From the NCBI RefSeq assembly GCF_000247695.1, contig NW_004624847.1, forward strand, positions 5,601,940 through 5,665,939: a stretch of 64,000 nt of DNA, given 5' to 3'. The position numbers were made by a program, and so were the translations under genes. Positions 43,238-52,300 of the stretch are shown here, piece after piece; position 1 is the first letter of the stretch, and every line of letters begins with the position of its first letter. This DNA is from Heterocephalus glaber. Its lineage: Eukaryota; Chordata; Mammalia; Rodentia; Bathyergidae. A model generated the notes under the pieces. That model saw only the letters and a list, made by a program, of their open reading frames with translations. It made no database searches and was not told the origin of the DNA.

Positions 43238-43636
43238 ACTACTGTCTTAGTTCCTTTTCTCTCTCTTTCATTGCTGAGACAAAATACCCAACACCCAAAG
43301 TTAAGGGAGAAAAGGTTTATTTGGCTCACTGTTTGCTGAGGTTTCAGTCCATAATCAGCTGGCTCCAAGGCAGAGTGGCTCATGGCAGAGGGGCGTCAGA
43401 GAGGAGAACAGTTCATGGCACCTACAAGGTAGCAAAGCAACAAGGGAACCTTAACAGCATCTTTCTGCCCCTTTACCTTATCCAGACTACTGGATCAGGT
43501 GGTGCCAAACCAAGCAGTGGGCTGGTTTAGTAATCACACGCCCTTAATCCCAGCAGCACACACTCTAGACTGAGCCACCCCTGAAAAAGCCACCTACGAG
43601 TCTGTGAGGCTTTCGGGGGGCATCTAGACCCAAACT
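43238..43636 (-). mobile_element. MaLR-type solo LTR (antisense) inside the LINE-1
   Basis: The phrases 'ctgagacaaaatacccaaca', 'ggtttatttggctcactg' and 'gtttcagtccataatcagc' match the reversed 3' end of MaLR LTRs. It is a non-coding relic of an old endogenous retro-element, with no internal genes visible. Confidence 0.6.
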
Positions 43637-43805
43637 GTAATGATTACATACAGCATGACTCCAGTGACATGACATTCTGGGGAAAAAAGCAGAACTATAG
43701 AGACAGTAAAATGATCAGTGTTTGCCGGGGTTTGGCAGGGAGGGAGGGATGGAGAGGTGAAGCAAAGGAGAGTTTTAGGGTAGTCAAACTATTCTATATG
43801 ATGCT

Positions 43806-43950
43806 ATAATGAGCCTGGTGTGGTAGCCCACTCCTGTAATCCCAGCATGCAGGAGGCTGAGGCAGGAGGATCTTGGTGAGTTCAAGGCCAGCCTGAACTA
43901 CATAATGAGACCCTGTCTCAAAAGGAAACAAAAACCAAACCAAAAAAGAT
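43806..43950 (+). mobile_element. B1-like SINE inside the LINE-1, with target duplication
   Basis: The flanks 'gatgctataatg' (about 43800-43811) and 'gatgctgtaata' (after the A-rich tail, near 43950) are near-identical. The L1 text resumes after the insertion. Confidence 0.75.
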
Positions 43951-44119
43951 GCTGTAATACGGAGCACTTGATATGCATTAAGACCCAAGTAACAAACACA
44001 CCACACAGAAATGAACCCTAAGGTAAACTAAAGCCTTTGATAACAATGTATCAGTATTATTTCACCAATTGTGATGTTACCACTGGAATGTAAATTATTT
44101 TAAAAATTCTTTTGCTGCA

Positions 44120-44300
44120 CTGGAGGCACACCCAGGGCCTCTGGCATGCTAGGCAAGACCTCCACCACTAAGCTACATACTCAGCTCTCCTTATGCAGGA
44201 TCTCACTGAATTGTTCAGGCTGGCCTTCAACTTGTGACCTTCCTGTCTCAGCCCCCCTTGTAGCTGGGATTACAGGTGTGCACCACCAGGCCCAACACAA
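44120..44300 (-). mobile_element. ID-like piece plus B1-like SINE
   Basis: The reversed ID-like 'gcactggaggcacacccaggg ... ctaagctacatactcagc' (shortened) is followed by a reversed B1-like body ending 'gtgcaccaccaggcccaac'. Confidence 0.6.
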
Positions 44301-44454
44301 ATTTGTGTGATAGAGAAAATTTGTGTGTGTGTGCATGTGTAGGGATGGCAAGGATAGTCTGTGCTCAGACTGCTTGAAAAAAATTTTATTAATAAATAGT
44401 AGCCACTTAAAACAAAAAACAGCCAGTGTGCAGTCCTGTCTTTGCTTTTTCTTT

Positions 44455-44545
44455 TTCTTTTTTTTTTTTTGGTACCTGGGATCTAACTTGGGTCTTTGCA
44501 CTTGGGCAGCAGGCGGCGAAACCACTGAGCTAAATCCCTGGCCCT
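44455..44545 (-). mobile_element. ID-like SINE with about 17-bp target duplication
   Basis: The reversed body is flanked on both sides by CCTGTCTTTGCTTTTTC. Confidence 0.82.
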
Positions 44546-44637
44546 GTCTTTGCTTTTTCACTAGGCATGAGGTGGGTCCAGGAATGTTCTCAAACTGCTA
44601 ACTCTTAAACATAAAAGTCAACAAGACTAATGGTCTC

Positions 44638-44722
44638 AGGCTGGGGATTTAGCTCAGTGGTTCCACCGCCTGCCACGCAAGCAGAAGGACCTGAGTTCAA
44701 ACCGCCGTACCAAAAAAAAAAA
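44638..44722 (+). mobile_element. ID-like SINE
   Basis: It shows 'ggctggggatttagctcagtgg' in part through 'gccgtacc' with an A tail. The flanks 'aacaagactaatg' and 'aacaaaactaacg' are probably a decayed target duplication. Confidence 0.78.
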
Positions 44723-44774
44723 CAAAACTAACGAGCTTGCATCCCGGGAGGGGAAAAAACTTTAAAAATTTTTT

Positions 44775-45026
44775 TTTTCCTTTTTGAGACAGGGTCTCAC
44801 TGTGTAGTTCAGGCTAGCCTTGAACTCACTATGTAGCCCAGGCTGGCTTCAAACTCCCAGTGATCCTCCTGCCTCAGCCTCCTGAGTGCTGGGATCACAA
44901 GTGTGTGCCACCATGCTTAGCTTTAAATTTCTATATATATGTATATTTTTTGGTACCAGGGATTGAACTTGGGACCTTGTGCTTGTGAGGCAGGCGGTGG
45001 AACCACTGAGCTAAATCCCGGACAAG
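44775..45026 (-). mobile_element. B1-like SINE with internal duplication, then an ID-like SINE
   Basis: The B1-like body is 44785-44922 ('ctgtgtagttcaggctagcc' then 'ctatgtagcccaggctggc'). The ID-like body is 44945-45026. Confidence 0.75.
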
Positions 45027-45051
45027 TTTCTATATGTTTTATTGTCAAGAA

Positions 45052-45235
45052 CAATAAAATCAGTCAGTGGTGGTGCAGGTCTGTGATTCCAGCTCTCTGG
45101 GAGGCTGAGGCAGGAATATCTCAAGTTAGAGCCCAGCCTGGGTAACTTAGCAAGGCCATGTCTCAAAAAAAAAAGGGCTGGGAGGTAGCGCAGTGCAAAG
45201 GCTCTGAGTTCCATCCCCAGTACTGCAACAAACAA
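45052..45235 (+). mobile_element. B1-like plus degenerate-ID composite SINE
   Basis: The B1-like body is 45055-45165. After an A run comes 'gctgggaggtagcgcagtgc ... gttccatccccagtactgc' (shortened), the ID-like part. Confidence 0.7.
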
Positions 45236-45329
45236 AAGACAACGAACAATACTTTTCAGTATTTGATTGAGGTTTGGGAGGAGGGGTCAATGCCAGGGAA
45301 AATAAAATGCACTTTATTGCATTTTATTT

Positions 45330-45475
45330 TCGATTGGGGATCAAACCCAGGGCTTCACTGTACTACTGAACCTCACTCCCAGGCCCCCCCCCCTTTTGGT
45401 ACTGGGGATCGAACTCAGGTTCCTGTGCTTGCGCAGCAGGCGGCGGAACCACTAAGCTAAATCCCCGGCCCTCCC
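45330..45475 (-). mobile_element. ID-like SINE pieces
   Basis: A diverged reversed piece (45330-45380) is followed by a well-preserved reversed copy (45394-45474) ending 'gctaaatccccggccc'. Confidence 0.75.
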
Positions 45476-45942
45476 AGCCCCTTTTAAAATGCACTTTTTT
45501 TTTCTTGCCGTGGTGGGGATCGAAAAAAATGCATTTGCATCACCGAAGTCCTGCTTCTTTGGACAGGTTATGCACCCTGAACGCCAGAGGGCGAGGATGT
45601 GGGTGGCATGTGGGCTCTGCTACCCTGGCTCCTTCCATATAGGGGGAGCAGGTGCTCGTAGGACATCCTGTAACCCGTAGCACACGCGGTCACCGGGAAG
45701 AGGCACGGCCGCAAGCCAGCACGCGGCCCCGGCACCCGCCCAGGAGGCCCTCCAGAGACTCCTCAGTTCCAGCACGAGTCTGGCGTGCGAAGTGACAGGA
45801 CTATGGCTGCGATGATCGCGAGAGGCTCTAGGCAGACGGAACGCTCACCCTCGTGTGAACACCCCTCCCGGGTGGGTTTGCAGGCGTGTTAGCGTGCACT
45901 TCTGTGCAGCTGGTGCACGGAGCTGCAGAGCGCAAGGCGTGG

Positions 45943-45956
45943 GCGCCCCCTCGCGG
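45943..45956 (-). promoter_or_regulatory. CTCF-like motif at the 5' edge of the ING5 island
   Basis: The minus strand reads CCGCGAGGGGGCGC, close to the CCGCGNGGNGGCAG form of the CTCF core. The stretch is GC-rich, so a chance match is easier here. Confidence 0.45.
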
Positions 45957-46316
45957 GCGACCGCGACAAATCAGCGTCCTAGAGGGGCTTCGACGCCCTG
46001 TCGGGGTCTGGGGACGAGCCTGCGGCGCGCCCTGGCCTGGCTGACACCTACCGGGCTCGCGTGGAGAAGCGGGCGCCGGGATACGTGCAGGTGCTGGGCC
46101 GTAGGCCGAGCACCGGAACAGCACCACGGCCTTAACGCGCTCCAGGAACTCTCTGCCCCGCCTCGAGCCCACCGGAAGTGAGGGGGCGGCTCAGCCTCGC
46201 CCCGCCCCCGCGTCTGGCCAATCGGCGCACGCGGCTCATGAATAGTGAGCCCCGCCCTGCCCCGCCCTCCGCGGCGCCGCCCGCGCTCACAGACCCCGAG
46301 TGGAGTGCGGCCGGCG

Positions 46317-46328
46317 AAGATGGCGACT
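46317..46328 (+). promoter_or_regulatory. ING5: TISU/YY1-type element over the ING5 start codon
   Basis: GAAGATGGCGAC spans the initiation codon. It fits the TISU consensus SAASATGGCGGC at 11 of 12 positions. That element is known from genes with very short 5' UTRs and overlaps a YY1 site. Confidence 0.55.
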
Positions 46329-49300
46329 GCCATGTACTTGGAGCACTACCTAGACAGTAAGCGCCGCGCCGCGCTGCCGCCAGCCCCCGCCCGCTCCGCC
46401 GCCGCCCCCGCGCGCCACAGCCCACGAGTGGGCCCCAGGGCCCGGCGGTGGGGAGGCGGGAGCGCCGGTGCGCGCCCGGGCGGGGGCTGGCCACAGGGAG
46501 GGGCGGACGCGGGGGGCGCGGCGCGGGGTCCGGCCGCCTCGGTCGCGCCAATTCCAGGTGCGTCACGGCAGGGCGGGGCTTACGGGTGTCCCGCCCTATG
46601 GCTCCGCCCCCGCCCCGGCTGTGGGCTGGACGTGCACCTGTACGCGGGCGGCCTGGATCCTCCTGCGCTGGGTGCTCTGGCGGTGCTGGGACGTCTAGTA
46701 AGGCGGGCTGGCGCCTCGCTCTGTGTATCGGGAGCCAGACTAGGGCCCCCAGATATCTGGGGGGTTATTTCCCACTCTGTGCAGAGGGGAAATGAGGAAC
46801 TCGGGGTCCCCCCAGGGACATCCAGCTCTGTCTGCTCTTCTGCGTTGCAGTCTTGGACAGGTCTGAGCAGTGGGCGCCCCAGGTTAGGAAGTGCTAAGGG
46901 AGACCCTTAGGTGTCCTGGTGCCCACTCGATGGACCTCCTAGGGGGGTTCCGGATGAGCTAGCTGCTCCCTGGCGGCCCAGCAGTTCCCAAGCGCTGAGC
47001 ACCTGCTGTGTGCCTTGTTAGGCAGGAGCCTCGTGTCCCTGCAGCTCGCTGTCAGGTGGAGTACAGGGCTTTTTTCAAGTTTATAGAAAAGCAAGGGCCG
47101 AGAATGATTGCATAGTTGAGAGTGCCAGGCGATGCAGGGTACAGAGGTCCAGCGGTGGGCAGAGGGCTGGTGAGCCAAGGCCGGGCAGGGGTCTGCAGGC
47201 CCACTAGGACTGCTGAGGAAGCCACTGCGCTTGAAGCAGCAGGTTTGTAAGATTAGATCGGGACTGTGGAGAGCAGATGAGGCTGGCAGGACCAGAGTGG
47301 GGAGCCTGCTTTTCAGTCAAGAAGCAGCATGGGTGGCTCTCCACTCTCTATCCTGCAGGGTCACCCCTAACCACAGGGGCTATTTAAATAAAGTTAAAAA
47401 TTAAGTTCCACCAAGTGTGGTGGTGCACACTTGTCATCCTAGCACTCTGGGAGGCTGAGCAGGAGGATAGCAAGCCTGAGCCCAGCTTGGACAACTTAGT
47501 GACTTAGCAAGACTCTGTCTTAATAAAAAGTAAAAAGAGTTGTAGCTCACTGTAGAGGCCCGAGATTCAATCCCCAATACTTAAGAAAAGAGGAAGAGGA
47601 GGAGGAAGGAGAAAATGAGCTCCTCAGTTGTATTGGTTACATCTTCAGGTCAGCTTCTTGTGTGTCCAGGGTAGTGCAGAGAATGCACCCACACTTACAC
47701 CAAGTGCTCTGGGGTAGCGTCGGCCTCAGGGCAAAGTAGGGCAGGTCAGGGAGGGCCTTGAGCCTCAGAAACACAGTTTCCTGAGGTTGTGACCTAAAGA
47801 AGTGGGGGCCTAGGGCAGGAGTTGTGGCTGTCTCCCCTTCTGCTGGCGTCCTGGCCATGTGCCCCTTGAACTTCTGAGGCTTCTGGCCACACCTGAAGCA
47901 TGAGGGCTGGCTGTTGGCACTGTTCCATACCAGGCCCTGAAAAGAGGTCTTAATTCAGACTGTTCCCCAGGCCTGCACAGAACTAGAAGATAATGTTCGG
48001 TACCATAGACTTTAGGAATGAGGCCTTGGGTGCAGATTTGTTCCTGCTCCTGAGAGAAACAGGGCTTCCGTGTCTGTTTCAGGCATCGAGAATCTTCCCT
48101 GCGAACTTCAGCGGAACTTCCAGCTGATGCGGGAGCTGGACCAGAGGACAGAAGGTGGGTTCTGCCAGGCCAGCAGTTCTCAAGGCCAGGGGGTCTGCAG
48201 GGGATGTTTGCTTGGCAGAGGGTCTGGAGGGGACCTGGTGTAGCAGGGCCAGTGCCCACAAGGCGCAAGTCTTGTAGACTCAGGTGTGATTTCTTGGGGT
48301 TATTTTTTTGTGTGTGTGTGGTACTGGGGATCGAACTCAGGACCTTGTGCTTGTGAGGAAGGCGAGGCGCCGCTGAGCTAAATCCTCAGGCCAGTTTCAT
48401 GGATTCTTGAACATCACGTTACTGACATAACAGCTTTTTTTTTTTAAAGCAAAAGTTTTATTGGTACATTTTAAATGTATATAATGATAATGTCCATCAC
48501 AGGGAGTTTGTACCTGTACACGATATATCTTGGTTTTTACCCCCTATTTTCCCTCTTCCCCTCCTTATTTACAGAAGCTTTGTTTCCATGTTTTTCTTCT
48601 ATTCTCTTATTTTTCCTTTCCCTTCTTTCCTTTCCTCCTCCTTCCTCCCCTGTTCCCCTTCTCATTTAAACATCTTCCTATTTCCCAGTATCTATTACAC
48701 ATTTTGGTCCTTGTTTCCACTTTTGGTTTCTCACACCAGAGAAACACATCACAGCTTCTTAGCTATTGCCTTTTAGCCAAATATTTGTTGTCTTTCTCTT
48801 TCCTTTGAAAAATTTCCTATTTGCAAACTGTGCGTGTGGGTTTGGTACCCCTTATCCAAAATGCTTTGGACCACAGTTGTTTCAGATTTCTGATGTTTTC
48901 GAATTTGGGAATATTTGCATATACATAAACAGTTATCTTGGGGCTAGGACCCAGGTCTAAACACCATTTATATTCTGTGTGCACCTCATGTACTGGCCTT
49001 AAGGTAATTGGGTACAATACTGCCAGTGATTGTGTGGGTGAAACAGAGTCTGCATACTCTGAGGCCTGTAAGTGAGGCCCATCCTGTGTAGTCATGCACT
49101 TGGGGCACAGAAAGGCTCAGGCTTGGGAGTGTTTTGGATTTTCAGATTATGAGGGTCATCCTGTAGTTTAAAAAGTTAGACAGTACTTTTTGACCTCTTG
49201 GTCCTTAACTCTATTTCTAAACATGTTTTTGTTGTTCTTTCTTATTTCTAGTCAGGTGGGCATGGTGGTGCGTGCCTGTGTTCCCAGCTGCTCAGGAGGC

Positions 49301-52300
49301 TGAGGCAAGAGGGTAACAAGTTTGAGGCAGCCTGGGCAACTCAGTGAGACCCTGTCGCAAAATAAAATAAAAAGGGGTGGGAATGTAGCTCAGCTTTCCC
49401 TGAGTTCAGTACCCAGTTCTACAATAAACAAACAGAAAATGCACTGCCAGTTGGTTTCAGATTCTATTTAATTAGATAAGTGAATTTGTGGCCGTGAGGA
49501 CAGCCCTCTGTTTGCCGCCCCTTCCCCACCCCAGCCTGTGATCTTCTAGAATTTGTGGTGAGGCCAGTCAGGGTTGGTCCCAGGCAGCAGGGTGGGTGAC
49601 GCCATGTGCTTTTCTTTTTTGGTACCAGGGATGGAACTCGGGTTCTTGTGCTTGCAGGGCAGGCGGCGGAACCCTGAGCTAAATCCCCGGCCCATCTGTG
49701 CTTTTCTTAATAACCGTGTTTCTCTTGGGGTTGTTGGTGGACCCGTTTGTCCAGGTGGCTTCCCACGCTTGCCCTCTTGCCTTTGCCAAGAGCTCCTCAG
49801 TGCCATCTGCTCACCAGGGTGCCTGTGCGTTCATGTGGGTTCCTGGATGTCTTCCTGGTGTCTCAGGTTGCTGTGCAGGTGGCTTCCTGGGATTCTCCCC
49901 AGATCTCCCTGAATGTCCTGCTTTGGTTTGCTCCTTTGTTTTCGTAGCTTTCTGAATGCCGGTATCTGAAAAGATAAATTTGTAGTGATACATTTTGCCC
50001 ATCTGAAAATCTGTCCAGCCTGCTGTTTGAGCAATGGTTCAGTTGGGTACGGAAGTACGTGTGGATGAGGCTCCTCTCTGTGGATGGCACTGCTGGGCTC
50101 ACCTCTAACTTCCCTGCTGTTCTTGGGAAGTCTGATACCAGTGGATTCTTGATCTTTTGTATAAGAGATCCTTTTTTTCCTGTCCTTCTTCTTTTCCCTG
50201 AGGTTTTGAGTTCATGATGATATGATTTCCTGTAGGACACTTCTTGTGCATCATGCTGGGCCTGTGTATGCCGGTGAAGCTCTGTGGCTCTGTGTAGGTG
50301 CAGCATCTTGGGAACAGGGCCGCCTGTTTGAAATGGGGTAAGCATCATAAACGTTGCAGAGCCATGGGAGGCCTACAGATGGGCTAGCAGATATCACCAG
50401 GCAGACCTCTGTTCCTCTCCCTAGGTGGAGAGCTGGTGCTGTGTGCCTTCTGTGTCATGTCCCTGAAGCCTGCTGCCCTGAGGTGCTGATGGCCCTTCCT
50501 ACTTGTGACCTTAGATGCCCACTCGCAGCAAGACCTATTTTTTTTGTACCAGGGATCGAACTCACATGCTTGCTTCCTGGTCTTACAGGGGACTGGACAT
50601 TGGGTTGCCCACTGTTTTCTGCGGTCTTGAGTGTTTTTCCATGTGTTTCCAGGTCCCCAAGTGCCAGTTGTCTTTGGGGTATGAGTGTGAGAGAGGCACA
50701 CCAGGTCCTAGCAGCCTGACCCCACGATTTAGTGTCCAGACCGTGCTGGAGAGTCATGGGGCACAGTGCCTACACTGGGCCTGTTCTGTGCACGTGCCTC
50801 TGGTGACAGCAGCTGCCCGGCTCTGTGCCCGTCCACCTCTGCAGAGTTGGCTGCCACCCCAGTAAGATGTGGTGTGTCTTGTGTGGAGGCCAGCTTCTCA
50901 CCTGTGTGTCTGCCAGATAAGAAAGCGGAGATCGACCTGCTGGCGGCGGAGTACATTTCCACTGTGAAGACTCTGTCCCCGGATCAGCGTGTGGAGCACC
51001 TGCAGAAGATCCAGAGCGCCTACACCAAGTGCAAGGAGTACAGTGACGACAAGGTGCAGCTGGCCATGCAGACCTATGAGATGGTGAGGGCAGTGCGGGG
51101 TGGGGCACTGGGATGGTGTCGGGGCAGGAGTGGCTACCGGGAGGGCTGCTAGGGGCATCCGGGTTGGGGTTCGCTTACCCGGGACCAGGCCTGTGATGTG
51201 AACATCTGGGCCCCTTTTGTTTGGTTGGGGAACCATTGTGTTTTGATTTGTGTTTTTGCTTTCTGTCCTGCAGTGCTGGGGACCCACGCTAGGCGAGCAC
51301 TTCACCCCTGAGCTATACCCCAGCCCTGAGCCTTTGCTTTGTTGTGTTATTCAGCATTTTGTTTCTGTCGGCTATAGATAAAGTCCTAGAATTGGTCACT
51401 TAGGTTTACCCAGTGGATCAGGCCGTTGCCTTGTGCTGTCCCTGAGATCGTGTGGCTCCCGAGAAGGAGAAGCATTGCCCCTGTGCTTTTGGTGCCCTGC
51501 CATGGCCCATGCTGCGGCCCTTCTGAAGGAGCAGACTGCCTTGTTCGCGGGCTGATCTCCCCAGGCCTCATGAACTTTGGGCTCAGAGATTACTTCAGAC
51601 CCAGAGAGGCACTGATCCTCCTGCAGACTGGCTTTGTGGTCTGGTTAGCTGCGAGGACCTTGATGCCAGCCAGGGCTGTGTGCGCTGAGGTCCGTGAGGC
51701 TCCTGGATGGGTTGCTCATCTTGTCGTCTGACCACACTGTCTTGTGTTTTTTTCTTCCAGAGGCCCATGGGGGTGTTATTTGTGTTTTTCATTTTTAGTC
51801 TTGTATTTAGGAGATTCCATGTTCTTCAGAGTTTAGATTAGGACCTACGATCAATTGTCTCCACCCCTTATTCTAATGCATTTCGCAGCTCTGTTTCTTG
51901 TCACTTCCTGGATTGTACTTTTTCCTAAGTAGGACTCCCTCTGTGGAGTGCTCGGGGTGGTCTGGGGAGAACGCATGAGAGGGCAGCAGGTGCCTTGCAG
52001 GAGCTCCTCAGTGTGGCACAGGTTCCAGAGGGGCTTCGCATGTCCTGTGACGTCACCTGCGAGTGTCCCTCCGCAGGTGGATAAGCACATCCGGAGGCTT
52101 GATGCGGACCTAGCTCGCTTTGAGGCGGACCTGAAGGACAAGATGGACGGCAGTGACTTTGAAAGCTCCGGAGGCCGGGGGTTGAAAAGCAAGTCTGCCG
52201 ATGTTTCCTTTGTTTTACTGCCATTAACTATGGGATTTTGCGGAATTTTGTCTAATAAGTGTATCAGGGACTGGAGGTAAATACCATGTCTGAGTGATCT

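Larger units (their letters stand above)
42430..44095 (+). mobile_element. LINE-1 3' half, sense, interrupted by later insertions
   Basis: L1 ORF2-end and 3'-UTR text is recognisable at 42430-42720 ('gaaaaatggacaaaaatctg', 'aagaagatattcagatgc'), at 42985-43235 ('cacaaatgatgacagcagc', 'gaaagaaaccagtctgaaag') and at 43637-44095 ('cagaactatagagacagtaa'). It is broken by an LTR (43238-43636) and a B1 SINE (43806-43950), and about 42725-42950 does not look like L1. It is heavily degraded and encodes nothing intact. Confidence 0.7.
36181..45690. other. Repeat-rich intergenic region between DTYMK and ING5
   Basis: Most of it is repeats, listed separately, with one assembly gap (41044-41213). Stretches without a recognised repeat are about 37320-38210, 38440-39080, 39640-40030, 40220-40540 and 41560-42080. 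The first contains an RFX-type palindrome and the second a CTCF-like motif. No gene was found. Confidence 0.7.
45691..46560 (+). promoter_or_regulatory. ING5: CpG-island promoter of ING5
   Basis: CpG density is high from about 45.7 kb into intron 1. A CCAAT box lies at 46218-46222, about 100 bases upstream of the ATG, with several CCGCCC GC boxes at 46197-46270 and no TATA box. A CTCF-like motif lies at the 5' edge (45943-45956). Confidence 0.8.
48155..50916 (+). other. ING5: ING5 intron 2
   Basis: It holds ID-like SINEs (48304-48393, 49612-49693 and part of one at 50536-50585, all minus), an antisense L1 tail (48430-48760), a Tigger-like element (48838-49165) and a B1/ID composite (49253-49425). 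In 49700-50530 and 50590-50910 I see nothing named. Confidence 0.7.

Noticed and set aside
45533..45540. Octamer ATTTGCAT upstream of ING5
   Set aside because: An isolated 8-base match next to a SINE is expected by chance at this scale.
45585..45598. Weak CTCF-like match near CGCCAGAGGGCGAG
   Set aside because: Three mismatches to the core, too weak to list as a site.
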